Shown here piece after piece: positions 29,891 to 38,348 of a stretch of 64,000 nt of DNA; position 1 is the stretch's first letter, and each line of letters starts with the position of its first letter. The notes beneath the pieces are model-generated. The model did not search any database and was not told where the DNA came from. It saw nothing but the letters and a program-made list of their open reading frames with translations. Both the position numbers and the translations under genes were made by a program. Origin of the DNA: CAWFLT01 sp963816795 (GTDB lineage Bacteria > Acidobacteriota > Vicinamibacteria > Vicinamibacterales > SCN-69-37). The stretch spans positions 101,283 to 165,282 of the forward strand of contig CAWFLT010000008.1 of NCBI GenBank assembly GCA_963816795.1, written 5' to 3'.

Positions 29891-30555
29891 TGGCCCGCGC
29901 CCTCGAGGATCCTGCGGTGGTCTCGGCGATCCGGCGGCAGTTCGCGCCGGACGGCGCCGCCGGTCGCGAGCACAACGCCGCCGCCGACTCGCTCGGCTTC
30001 GGTGCGATTCACTACGCGCTCGTCGTCAACCTGCGGCCGGCGCGCGCGCTCGTCATCGGCTCGCGCCACGGCTTCGTGCCGGCGGCGATCGCGCTGGCGC
30101 TGCACTTCAACGGCACCGGCACGCTGGACTTCGTCGACGCGAACTACAACGACGCCACCGACGGCTTCGGCGTCGCCTACGGCGGCGTCGGCCATTGGAA
30201 CGGCGACGCCTCGTCGCGGTTCGCCGCGCTCGATCTCCAGCCGCACGTCCAGGTGCACGTCACCACGTCGGACGCGTTTTTCGCCGGCTGCGATCACACC
30301 TACGGCTACGTCTATCTCGACGGCAACCACAGCTACGACGGCTGCCGCTTCGACTTCGAGCAGGCCGCGGCCCGGACCACGCCGGGCGGACTGATCGCGT
30401 GTCACGACATCGCGGTCGATCGGGAAGGCTTCGGCGTCCGCCGTGTGTTCGACGAGCTCGACGGGACGCGCTTCGGCACGCTGCGCCTCGGCGCCTGGCC
30501 CGGCCTCGGGCTCGTCCAGGTCAAGGAGGGAGGGCGGTCGCCGTGGAGACGATGA
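29890..30555 (+). CDS. class I SAM-dependent methyltransferase (Methyltransf_24-like)
   Basis: 221 residues, ATG overlapping the previous stop (TGATG). ALVIGSRHGFVPAAIALAL is the SAM-binding motif I region, TLDFVDANYNDATDGFGVAY motif II, and YVYLDGNHSYDGCRFDFEQA, then TTPGGLIACHDIAVDREGFG the metal- and substrate-binding region of CmcI/Methyltransf_24 enzymes, in which the DG-H-Y-G segment is typical. These often methylate sugars or small molecules. With a glycosyltransferase upstream, sugar O-methylation is plausible. Clean frame. Confidence 0.75.
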   Translation: MARALEDPAVVSAIRRQFAPDGAAGREHNAAADSLGFGAIHYALVVNLRPARALVIGSRHGFVPAAIALALHFNGTGTLDFVDANYNDATDGFGVAYGGVGHWNGDASSRFAALDLQPHVQVHVTTSDAFFAGCDHTYGYVYLDGNHSYDGCRFDFEQAAARTTPGGLIACHDIAVDREGFGVRRVFDELDGTRFGTLRLGAWPGLGLVQVKEGGRSPWRR

Positions 30556-31217
30556 ACCCGCATCAGCGGCCGCGGCTGCGCGAGATCGAGGCCGGCCGAA
30601 AGTTCTGGGGCTACCTCGACACCGAAGCGTTTCGCAGCCGCTATGTGCTCGCCGCGCATTTCGTCCGCCGCGCCCGCCACGTCATCGAGATCGGCGGCTA
30701 CCGCGACAACCTCATCACCAACTTCCTCACCGGACCTCACGAGTCGGTGACCGTGTACAGCCTCGACGCCGAGTTCACGCCGGACGAGCGCGACTCGCTG
30801 AACGGCGCGCCCAGCCGGGTCCGGCACGTCCGCGACTACTTTCAGCATCACCCGGCGCCCGACGGCGACCTCGCGATCGTCGCCCTCGGCCTCGAAATCC
30901 ACGGCGGCGTCGACGCCTTCTACGATCTCGTCCGGCGCGCGACCACGACGGTCGTCGAGGTGCCGGTGGATCACCGGCCGAGCGTCGACTGCCTGACCGC
31001 GCTCCTCCACCACGTCCCGCTCGTCACGCGCTGCCGCATCGATCTCGATCTCTCGGCCAACGCGCCGCTCCTCGCCGACGAGCTGCGGGCGCACAGCATG
31101 AACCCGCCGTTCTGGCGGCGGCACGTGTATGTGCTGGATCAGTGGGGTCAGACCGGGGTCAGACCGGGGTCAGACCCCGATCCCCAGGGGTCTGACCCCG
31201 GTCTGACCCCGGTCTGA
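30552..31217 (+). CDS. methyltransferase-like protein whose end runs into a hairpin repeat
   Basis: ATG 30552 overlaps the upstream stop (ATGA); GTG 30543 is an alternative. The core HVIEIGGYRDNLITNFLTGP resembles a degenerate SAM motif I, followed by VTVYSLDAEFTPDERDSLNG and DLAIVALGLEIHGGVDAFYD, so a Rossmann-type methyltransferase is likely although catalytic residues are unclear. The last 25 residues (about 31144 on) are translated from the GGGGTCAGACC repeat, implying the repeat entered the 3' end and replaced the native stop. Function unknown; probably works with the adjacent glycosyl- and methyltransferases. Confidence 0.6.
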   Translation: MNPHQRPRLREIEAGRKFWGYLDTEAFRSRYVLAAHFVRRARHVIEIGGYRDNLITNFLTGPHESVTVYSLDAEFTPDERDSLNGAPSRVRHVRDYFQHHPAPDGDLAIVALGLEIHGGVDAFYDLVRRATTTVVEVPVDHRPSVDCLTALLHHVPLVTRCRIDLDLSANAPLLADELRAHSMNPPFWRRHVYVLDQWGQTGVRPGSDPDPQGSDPGLTPV

Positions 31218-31221
31218 CCCC
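31144..31221. repeat. 35-bp perfect hairpin of GGGGTCAGACC units
   Basis: Three 11-bp units plus CC (31144-31178) are exactly complementary to 31187-31221, with an 8-base loop. It overlaps the end of the preceding gene and touches the start codon of the next. It is the same family as 4541-4597, and the two copies bracket the operon. It is likely to fold strongly in RNA and to attenuate transcription or translation of the gene at 31222. Confidence 0.92.
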
Positions 31222-31683
31222 GTGTTTCCCGACGTCGTCTACGTCGCCACACCGGCGCACCTCGTGGACGTCCTGCTCGAGGCCGCCGGCGTCACCGCGG
31301 CGGATGTCGTGTACGACCTCGGCTGCGGCGACGGACGACTGGTGGTCGCGGCCGCGGCGCGGTTCGGCGCCCGGGCGGTCGGGATCGACATCGATCCGGT
31401 GCGGATCGCCGAGGCCGAAGAGAACGTGCGCGAGGCTGGCGTCGGCGACCGCGTGACCATTCGCCACGCAGACATGTTCACGTGCGATCTCTCGGAAGCG
31501 ACGGTCGTGACGCTGTACCTGCTGCCGTCGGCGAACCTGCGGCTGCGGCCGCGATTGCAGCGCGAGCTCCGGCCCGGCGCTCGCGTCGTGTCGCAACTGT
31601 TCGACATGGACGACTGGGCGCCCGATCACCGGTTGGAGGTCGAGGGCCGGATCGTCAACGTGTGGACGATCGGCGGCCGCTGA
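31222..31683 (+). CDS. small SAM-dependent methyltransferase
   Basis: 153 residues. VVYDLGCGDGRLVVAAAARF is a clear motif I, AVGIDIDPVRIAEAEENVRE motif II, IRHADMFTCDLSEATVVTLY motif III/IV. A compact enzyme of the DOT1-like/unspecific class often found alone. The only upstream start is GTG 31222, immediately after the hairpin's last base, so there is no free ribosome-binding site; translation may depend on the upstream gene or be poor. Convergent with the DUF4157 gene, stops 3 bp apart. Substrate unknown. Confidence 0.8.
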   Translation: MFPDVVYVATPAHLVDVLLEAAGVTAADVVYDLGCGDGRLVVAAAARFGARAVGIDIDPVRIAEAEENVREAGVGDRVTIRHADMFTCDLSEATVVTLYLLPSANLRLRPRLQRELRPGARVVSQLFDMDDWAPDHRLEVEGRIVNVWTIGGR

Positions 31684-31685
31684 CG

Positions 31686-33704
31686 TCAGGGCTTCGGCGC
31701 GGGCGGCGCCTTGGGAAATTCCTTCGCGAAGAAGTCGAAGGTCTTCGGGCGGATGGCCTTCAGCAGCGCCTCGTCCAGCGTGTAGTACGAGAAGTTCTCC
31801 GCAAAGGCTTCCATGAGATCGGTCATCGAATAGAGCGAGACGCCACTGCCCGTCAGCGTCTTCTCGTGCTCCTGCATCGGCTTCTGCGGTCCGGTCGGAT
31901 CCGCTTCGTTGGCTTTCTGCGCGGCCTTGTTGGCGGCGTCCACGGCGCGGTTTCGTTTCCTGGCTTTGGTGACCGCGCTCACGCCGTCGGCGGCCAGCGC
32001 CTTGCCGAAATCGGTCAGCAGCGATTCGGTGTCGCCGCCGAGCTCGCTGCCGGCGATGGATTTGGCACTGGCGATGGCTTGGGTATGGGTTTGAATGTCC
32101 TTGTTGACGCTGTCGATGTTTCCCTGAATCCGCTTCTTCTCTTCGACGACGCGCGGGTCCTTGCTGAGATCGACCGTTTCACCCATCGGATCGTTCGGGT
32201 TCCTGAACTTGCCTTCGACGCCCTTCATCTCCCCTTCGAGCTGCTTGCGGCGGGCCTCGGCCTGGTCGCGGTCGCGCTGCGCCTTGAACCGCGGCCGCAG
32301 GTCGATGGCGTGGCCGAGCTCGTGAACGACTTGGTACGCGGTGTTGGTCGCGTCGCCCACACGTCGCGCCGACGGGGCGAACAGGTCGCCCCAGACGCGC
32401 ACGACGTCTCGCGCCGCCACGTACTCGCCGTTCTGGCCGCCCGGCCCCTGGCCGGAACCGGCGAGCTCGAAACTGACGCCGTCCACCTTCGCGCGAATCG
32501 GCGTCGGCAGCAGACCCACGGCATCCGCAATGATCTTGCCGCGGTCGTTCCCGAAGCTCGTCCCAATCTTGATCGTCGTGCCTGAGACGTGGACGTCGCC
32601 GGTGAAGCTCGGCGCCGTGCCACTCGGGGCGGGAGCCGGTGCGGGTGGAGCGTTCGTGCCCGCCGGCGCCGGCGGCGGCGCCAGGACCCGAGTCTTCTCG
32701 ATCAACACAGTGTCCGCTCTGGCGTTCGTGTAGCGAATGAAGCGGAAGACCGCGTGCTCGCCGTTCAGGGGCCGGAGGTCGAGCGCCAGATCGAGAATGC
32801 CATCGGGCGGGAGCGGCCAGTCCTCCGGGTTGGTGTTGGTCCGCTGCTCGGGCTCGGTCGCCGTGGCCGCAGTCACTTCAACTTCGGAGATCCCCACCAG
32901 CTCGATCGCGACGTTGCGCAACCCCTTCTGGTGTTGGGCGTCCGTGATCTCGGCGCCGAATTCCGTCGTCAGGCTCGCCCGCGTCGCGCTGGTCCTGGAT
33001 TTCGGATCGAAGTAGTCGGCGACCCACTTCGTGATGGTGGACTCGGGCGGCGCGGTGCGCGCGATCTTGAGCTTGGCGCGGGTGGTCGCCGGAATGGCAG
33101 TGAGCGTCTTTCTGGCGATCGCAGCGCGGCCCGACGGCTGCAGCGTGTGCGCGATCTCGTGGGCCACGAGCGATCGGCCCGGATCCGAGAACGGCGCGTA
33201 CTCTCCGCGGCGGAAGTACACGTCGGGTCCGACCGCGAAGGCGCGCGCGCCGGCCTGGCGGCTCAGGCCGTCGGCGGCGCCAGAGTCGTGGATGCGGACG
33301 TGAGAGAGATCGCGACCGAACCGCGGCTCGAACCAGTTCCGCGCCGCCGGTTCGAGCGGACGGCCGTCGCCAGGCGCGCGTCCCGCACGCTGCGCGATCG
33401 ACCCGGCGTCCTCGGCAGGCGCTTCGGTTGACAGGCGCCGGCCAGCGATGACGGCGTCACTCATCGCGTTCGCCTCTCGTTCACGCGAATCGCCGGCACC
33501 CTTCACCGCCTTGTCAAATGAGTCGTCATCAACGGAGACGGTACCGAACGCGTGCGCGGTCGAGCGGTCGTCGGACGGCGCCGTGATCCGATTGAGACGG
33601 TCGGAAGCAGGCTCGGCGCGACCGCGCGGGGCCCACGTCATCCCCGGCGAGTCGGCGCGGCCCGCCGTTCGCGTCGGGGTCCGGGCAACAGCTCTGGCGG
33701 CCAT
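31686..33704 (-). CDS. DUF4157 eCIS-associated protein with second zincin (HELGH) domain, candidate cargo
   Basis: 672 residues, clean frame. Residues about 121-190 are the DUF4157/eCIS-core domain (FEPRFGRDLSHVRIHDSGAA; SLVAHEIAHTLQ, HEIAH at 182-186). Residues 200-440 are of mixed beta character with a proline-rich linker (342-365). HELGH lies at 461-465, an acidic and basic coiled region at about 470-610, and EAFAENF at 632-638, which could supply the third zinc ligand as in gluzincins. DUF4157 is known as a marker of eCIS-exported cargo. The second metallopeptidase-like part makes a protease toxin plausible. It is convergent with the operon and presumably has its own promoter upstream of 33704. 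Confidence 0.8.
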   Translation of the reverse strand: MAARAVARTPTRTAGRADSPGMTWAPRGRAEPASDRLNRITAPSDDRSTAHAFGTVSVDDDSFDKAVKGAGDSREREANAMSDAVIAGRRLSTEAPAEDAGSIAQRAGRAPGDGRPLEPAARNWFEPRFGRDLSHVRIHDSGAADGLSRQAGARAFAVGPDVYFRRGEYAPFSDPGRSLVAHEIAHTLQPSGRAAIARKTLTAIPATTRAKLKIARTAPPESTITKWVADYFDPKSRTSATRASLTTEFGAEITDAQHQKGLRNVAIELVGISEVEVTAATATEPEQRTNTNPEDWPLPPDGILDLALDLRPLNGEHAVFRFIRYTNARADTVLIEKTRVLAPPPAPAGTNAPPAPAPAPSGTAPSFTGDVHVSGTTIKIGTSFGNDRGKIIADAVGLLPTPIRAKVDGVSFELAGSGQGPGGQNGEYVAARDVVRVWGDLFAPSARRVGDATNTAYQVVHELGHAIDLRPRFKAQRDRDQAEARRKQLEGEMKGVEGKFRNPNDPMGETVDLSKDPRVVEEKKRIQGNIDSVNKDIQTHTQAIASAKSIAGSELGGDTESLLTDFGKALAADGVSAVTKARKRNRAVDAANKAAQKANEADPTGPQKPMQEHEKTLTGSGVSLYSMTDLMEAFAENFSYYTLDEALLKAIRPKTFDFFAKEFPKAPPAPKP

Positions 33705-33899
33705 CGCTATGGATCTTGCGCTCTTCGGCTCCGGGTGACAAGTGTTCGACCCATGCGAGTAACTGGGCGGGCGGTCGCGCGTCAGGCCGGGGCATCTGAC
33801 CAGTCTAGTGCGCGCGCTCGTTGGCGTAAGCCACGGCAGCCTGGCCGGCCGTCGTCACGTCGACACGCGAGGCTCGCGGACGAACACGAGGACAGACCA

Positions 33900-34274
33900 C
33901 TATCCTGGCTGTATCTCTCGGAGTGTGCGCGTTCCAGGGAGATAGCGCTTTCCCCAATGCACGTAGGCTTTCAACACCTCCACCAGGGCTTTCCCCTTGT
34001 CGGTCAGCACGTAGGCGTAGCGGACCGGACGCTGTTGATAGGCCGAGCGGCTGATGAGCCCCGCGCGCTCCAGACGCTCCAGGCGCTCGGCGAGCAGATT
34101 GGTGGGAATGCGCTCAGGCGATGCCAGCAGGTCGTTGTAGGTCTGCTTGCCACGGAGCATGTCCCGAACGACCAGGAGTGACCACTTGTCACCCACCACG
34201 TCGAGCGCGCTCGCAATGGGACACGGCGAGCGGGCAAATCCGTGCGCGCGTTTAACCGGGACCTTCACAGCCAT
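33900..34274 (-). CDS. HxlR-family transcriptional regulator
   Basis: 124 residues. CPIASALDVVGDKWSLLVVR, DMLRGKQTYNDLLASPERIP and TNLLAERLERLERAGLI are the family signature, with the conserved Cys near the N-terminus that in several members senses electrophiles or redox change. ATG at 34274. Divergent from the membrane protein gene at 34363, sharing an intergenic region with two identical inverted repeats. It probably represses both genes by binding these. Confidence 0.92.
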   Translation of the reverse strand: MAVKVPVKRAHGFARSPCPIASALDVVGDKWSLLVVRDMLRGKQTYNDLLASPERIPTNLLAERLERLERAGLISRSAYQQRPVRYAYVLTDKGKALVEVLKAYVHWGKRYLPGTRTLREIQPG

Positions 34275-34289
34275 CTCCTGTTCGAGTCA

Positions 34290-34343
34290 CTTGCATATTG
34301 CAAGTTAATATACTACGCTGCGGAGTGACTTGCATATTGCAAG
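34290..34343. promoter_or_regulatory. twin HxlR operators around a divergent promoter
   Basis: The 15-bp inverted repeat CTTGCATATTGCAAG occurs exactly twice, at 34290-34304 and 34329-34343, 39 bp apart. A TATACT box (34309-34314) lies between them. The second copy extends to AGTGAC/GTCACT arms. This is the expected layout for an autoregulated HxlR repressor controlling the divergent membrane protein. Start 34363 of the latter has a good GGAGG 5-9 bases upstream. Confidence 0.8.
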
Positions 34344-34362
34344 TCACTACTACGGAGGCACC

Positions 34363-35025
34363 ATGTCACACGCAGCCACGTTCCCTGGCGACCAACCCGC
34401 ATCGCGTGCGGGCGCGTCCGCGCTCGTCTCGGCCCTCCTGGTCGTCTGGGTGGGTCTCATCTTCGGGTTCGGCGCGACCGAGGCGTTCGTCTCGGCGGCC
34501 GGTACGCCGCCGCTGCGCCTGCTCGCGGCCGTGCTGGGACCCGTCATTGCTTTTTTGATCGCCTACCGGTTGTCCGCGGCCGTACGCGCGTTTGCCTTGA
34601 CGGTCGACCTCCGCTTCGTCACGGCGACGCAGGCCTGGCGATTCGGCGGGTTCACGTTCCTGGCGCTCTATACCTACGGTGTGTTGCCGGGCTACTTCGC
34701 CTGGCCGGCGGGACTGGGCGACATGGCCATCGGGGCCGCCGCGCCGTGGATGCTCGTGGGCCTCGCGCGTCAGCCCGGGTTCGCCGCGAGCCGGAGATTT
34801 GTCACCTGGAACGTGCTGGGGATCCTGGATCTCATCGTCGCCGTCAGCGTCGGGGCAGTCGTGCCGCTCCTCTTTCCCAACGTGGCCGGTGCGATCCCGA
34901 CGGGCGCGATGACGCGTCTCCCGCTCGTGTTGATCCCCGGGTTCTTTGTGCCGGGCTATCTCATCCTGCACGCGATCGCGCTGGCGCAGGCACGTCGTGC
35001 GGCGTCGGCGCCGCCTGCGCGATGA
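34363..35025 (+). CDS. six- to seven-helix integral membrane protein
   Basis: 220 residues with hydrophobic segments at about 20-40 (VSALLVVWVGLIFGFGATEA), 50-70, 95-125, 128-145, 160-180 and 190-210. No transporter motif is recognised. The gene is divergent from an HxlR repressor and carries a paired operator, so it is presumably induced by the same signal. Could be a small-molecule efflux or detoxification membrane partner. It overlaps the 3' end of the DUF1326 gene by 65 bp, tail to tail. Confidence 0.7.
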   Translation: MSHAATFPGDQPASRAGASALVSALLVVWVGLIFGFGATEAFVSAAGTPPLRLLAAVLGPVIAFLIAYRLSAAVRAFALTVDLRFVTATQAWRFGGFTFLALYTYGVLPGYFAWPAGLGDMAIGAAAPWMLVGLARQPGFAASRRFVTWNVLGILDLIVAVSVGAVVPLLFPNVAGAIPTGAMTRLPLVLIPGFFVPGYLILHAIALAQARRAASAPPAR

Positions 35026-35746
35026 AGAGCTTGCAGCCACAAATCGCCGAGCCGGGAACGACGTCTATGATCGACGTGGCGCGTCCAGCGCGGCTCGACG
35101 CCTCCACCGTTGCCTCCGTCTGCGCGGCGCTCAGGCCTTCGGCGGTCCGCTGGTACTTGAACGGCCCAATCGCCGTGTATTGGCCCGAGTGATCGAACTC
35201 GATGCCGCCTTTGACGACGAAGCGCTTCGACGCGCCGAGGTCGCCGCGCTTGAGGACGAGGCCCTCGGGCAAGACGATGCCGGGATGGGCTTCGGCGCCC
35301 GTCACCGGATTCTTGATCGGTCCGCCTTCGATCTCCACGTACGACCCGCACATGATCCGGCTGTTGATGCCATCGAGGTGGACGGCGTACGGCACGGCGA
35401 ACGGGCCGTGCACCTTGGGCCACGTCCAGGCGAGCACGCCCCACGGGCCGCCGACGTGGCCGCCGATGAGTGTGCCGATGGCCTCGCGCTGGCGTGCGTC
35501 GGCCCGTTCGTCGAAGAGGATCAGCGCTTCACCATTGCCGTGGTGGATGGCGCCGGGCCAGTTGGCGTAGACGGAGAAGTTCAACCCGTCGAGCGGCACA
35601 TCGCCGTGCCGGCCGGTCTCGACGTTCCACGTCCATCCGCCTTCGCACTTGCCCTTCGACGGCAGCGCGTTGAAGTTGCACGGACAGCCCCAATCGCAGT
35701 TGCAGGCGACGAACACCGTTCCTCGGAGCGTCCACACGTCAGACAT
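34961..35746 (-). CDS. DUF1326 protein
   Basis: 261 codons. The opening VACNCDWGCPCNFNALPSKG with a CNCDWGCPCN cysteine cluster, LDGLNFSVYANWPGAIHHGN and EGLVLKRGDLGASKRFVVKG are diagnostic of DUF1326. The cysteine cluster suggests metal binding or redox chemistry; no function is established. The family usually ends near 210 residues. The extra C-terminal 45 residues here lie partly antisense to the membrane protein gene and may result from an indel near 35040. Confidence 0.8.
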   Translation of the reverse strand: MSDVWTLRGTVFVACNCDWGCPCNFNALPSKGKCEGGWTWNVETGRHGDVPLDGLNFSVYANWPGAIHHGNGEALILFDERADARQREAIGTLIGGHVGGPWGVLAWTWPKVHGPFAVPYAVHLDGINSRIMCGSYVEIEGGPIKNPVTGAEAHPGIVLPEGLVLKRGDLGASKRFVVKGGIEFDHSGQYTAIGPFKYQRTAEGLSAAQTEATVEASSRAGRATSIIDVVPGSAICGCKLFIAQAAPTPHDVPAPARSRAG

Positions 35747-35960
35747 GGGTCCTCACATCTTCATCATCATCAGCCTTGTCCTCGCTTTTCTGCGGGCGGG
35801 TGAGCGAGAGGTCATGAGAGCCCTGTCGCCGACGGCTTGGGTCTCAAGTCACCTGACCACATCGAAAAGATCAGCCCGCCGGCTGGCCGGCGACTAACTC
35901 GAGAGAGAGGGCACTGGCGTCACGATCCAGCAGGACGGTTCACTGGCATAGCATACCGGC

Positions 35961-37595
35961 ATGCGTCGACGCCTTCGTGCCTGTGGCGCTCTGCTGATCT
36001 CACTGTTCGTCGCCAGCCTGAGCGTGCCCACGGCGACTGCCCGGCAGGCGGCGCCCCCGCAGGATGCCGAGGCCGCGGCGCGCGCCGCCCTCGCGCGGCC
36101 GATTGACGCCGGCAACCTTCCGTTCCTGATCCCGCACGCCCGCTACTCCAACGTCGCCGCCCGGCTCGCCGGGGCATTGCACGACAAACGCGCGGACGTA
36201 CGCACCGTGGCCGCGCGCTCGATCTTCGTGCTCGCCGGCAAGTACTACAGCGACGCCGTCACGGCGGCGTTGCGCGACGAGCGCGATCCGGCCGCCGGCG
36301 CCGAAATGGTGCGCGCGTTGATGGCGATTCAAGGTGCGGCGGCGGACGCCGCGGCGATCGCGGCCGCCCGACGGCTCGGCCCACTCGCCATGGACGCCGT
36401 CATCGTGACGCTCGCCCACGCTCGGCCGCTCGACGTACTGCCGCATCTCGCCGCGTTCGACGCCAGCACGACACCTCTCACCGATGCGCTGCTGCGAGCG
36501 GTGGGTACCGATGCCGGACGCGTGGCGCGCGCGCTCGACGACCTGCCGGCCGATCCGGCGCTCGCCGCGCCAGCGAGGATGGTGACCCGCGCGGCCGAGC
36601 TCGGCATCCGGCTTCCAATCGCGATTGTGGAAGCGGGAGTGCGTCGCGACGAGACACGCGGCGCTGCCCTCGTCTACCTCCTCGATCGACCGGAGGAGGC
36701 GCACGGAGACGTGCAGTTTCTTGCAACGCTGGCGTCGCGGGCCTCGAGCGGTTGGGAGCAGGTCATGCTCGAGCTCGTCCTGCGCGGCGACCCGTCGTCG
36801 GAGCGGCGCGACCTCCGCCCAGTCCTGGCGGCGTTGCGCGGCACGCCAGCCCCGGCCGGATTCTGGAGATCGTCGGGGCTCTCTCGCCTGTCACCGGACG
36901 AGCGGACCGAGCTGCGGGTGCTGGCGGGTCCTGAGCCGGTCCTCCCTGCGGCCGGCGCCGCACCGCGGTCGCGGGACTCCCGATGGAGCGACACGGGCGC
37001 CTGGCGGAGCCTCGATCCACTGCCGGGTCTCACCACCGCGGTGGCGGCCGCCACCGGATGTCGGCAGGAAGACTATGCGCCCATCGTGCTCCGGATCGCG
37101 TACGGCAACCGGGGTCAGGTGCGCTCGTTGGAGTTTGCATCGAACACGGGCTCGATCGCGTGCCGTGAAGCTGCCCAGATGCTCGCGGTGCTCGAGGTGG
37201 CACCGATCGCGGCGGCGGCGCCATCCGAGCGGTCGGACTACATCGTGACTGTCTTTCGGCAGCACGTCCTCGAATGCGACGGACGCTCGGCGCCGGCGGC
37301 CAAGACCCTGCCAGTCGGTGACTCCGGCATCGTGGCGCCGAAGAAGCTGCGCGACGTCCGGCCCGTCTTTCCGAATGACCTCATCGTCGCGCGCATCCAG
37401 GGTCGCGTGGTTGTCGAAGCGACGGTCGAGCGCTCGGGCTGCGTCACGAGGCTCTCGGTCGTGGAGCCGGCCCATCCGGCACTGAACATTTCAGCGCTGG
37501 CGGCGGTGGCGCAATGGCTGTACGAGCCGACGCGGCTCAACGGCGAGCCCGTGGCCGTGATCATGACGACGACGGCGAACTTCACCCTGAAGTGA
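35961..37595 (+). CDS. secreted HEAT-repeat protein with C-terminal TonB domain
   Basis: 544 residues with a signal peptide (LRACGALLISLFVASLSVPT, cleaved near TARQA). Residues 50-330 are helical repeats in HEAT style (AARLAGALHDKRADVRTVAA; AEMVRALMAIQGAAADAAAI). The last 80 residues form a TonB C-terminal domain (IVARIQGRVVVEATVERSGC, VTRLSVVEPAHPALNISALA, AVAQWLYEPTRLNGEPVAVI). Such acidobacterial proteins are periplasmic; the TonB module may act as a protein-interaction domain rather than energising uptake. Monocistronic by spacing. Confidence 0.85.
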   Translation: MRRRLRACGALLISLFVASLSVPTATARQAAPPQDAEAAARAALARPIDAGNLPFLIPHARYSNVAARLAGALHDKRADVRTVAARSIFVLAGKYYSDAVTAALRDERDPAAGAEMVRALMAIQGAAADAAAIAAARRLGPLAMDAVIVTLAHARPLDVLPHLAAFDASTTPLTDALLRAVGTDAGRVARALDDLPADPALAAPARMVTRAAELGIRLPIAIVEAGVRRDETRGAALVYLLDRPEEAHGDVQFLATLASRASSGWEQVMLELVLRGDPSSERRDLRPVLAALRGTPAPAGFWRSSGLSRLSPDERTELRVLAGPEPVLPAAGAAPRSRDSRWSDTGAWRSLDPLPGLTTAVAAATGCRQEDYAPIVLRIAYGNRGQVRSLEFASNTGSIACREAAQMLAVLEVAPIAAAAPSERSDYIVTVFRQHVLECDGRSAPAAKTLPVGDSGIVAPKKLRDVRPVFPNDLIVARIQGRVVVEATVERSGCVTRLSVVEPAHPALNISALAAVAQWLYEPTRLNGEPVAVIMTTTANFTLK

Positions 37596-37648
37596 CCGCT
37601 TTACTGGGTGTATGCTGCGGGCCTCACTGACCGTTTGAGCGGAGCAGG

Positions 37649-38348
37649 ATGACGAAGACACTGTCGATTTCGAGCCTCGCGATGATTGCTGCGGTGGGAC
37701 TGTGCGCCTGCGGCCGCGCAAACGATCAGGCGACCGGCCAGGCGGCAACCGCTGGCAAAGCCCAGGCTGAGGCTCCGGCCATTGTTCAGCCGGGCGCCCC
37801 TGGCCAGGCCTCGACGGTGGTCTCGAAGCGTTCCCGCCTTTCACGACAACAACTACACGGACGCCGACGTGAAGTTCATGCAGGGCATGATCCATCATCA
37901 CAATCAGGCGCTCCTGATGGTGGCGATGATCACCACGCATACCTCGACGCCGGAGTTGATCGCGATGGGCCAGAAGATCCAGCTCTCGCAGAGCGGCGAG
38001 ATTCAGTCGATGAAGGAGTGGCTCACCGCGCGGAAAGCAGGCCGTGCCGATGATCATGGCGGACGGCACGGTCATGGACCACGGGACATGGCCCCGATGC
38101 CCGGCATGCTCACGCCCGAGCAGATGAAGACGCTCGACACCGCGCGCGGCGCCAGATTCGATGAGCTGTTTCTCACCGGCATGATCCAGCACCACAAGGG
38201 TGCGCTGAAAATGGTCGCCGATCTGCGCGAAGCCGGTGGAGGGAAGGAGCCGAACATCGGCGACTTCCTGAACGAGGTCGACAACGATCAGCGGATGGAA
38301 ATCGTTCGCATGTACGGACTCCTAGGGAGGCCAGTGGAATGGTCATGA
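37649..38348 (+). CDS. DUF305 lipoprotein, frameshifted
   Basis: Lipobox LCAC after a short signal (MTKTLSISSLAMIAAVGLCA). After an extra C near 37829 the frame gives PAFHDNNYTDADVKFMQGMI, HHHNQALLMVAMITTHTSTP and later MPGMLTPEQMKTLDTARGAR, FDELFLTGMIQHHKGALKMV. The two MI-HH repeats are the DUF305 ferritin-like four-helix fold with histidines for metal binding. Around 38032-38090 a short region is also out of frame, compensated. Ends overlapping the LVIVD gene start by ten bases, suggesting an operon. Confidence 0.8.
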
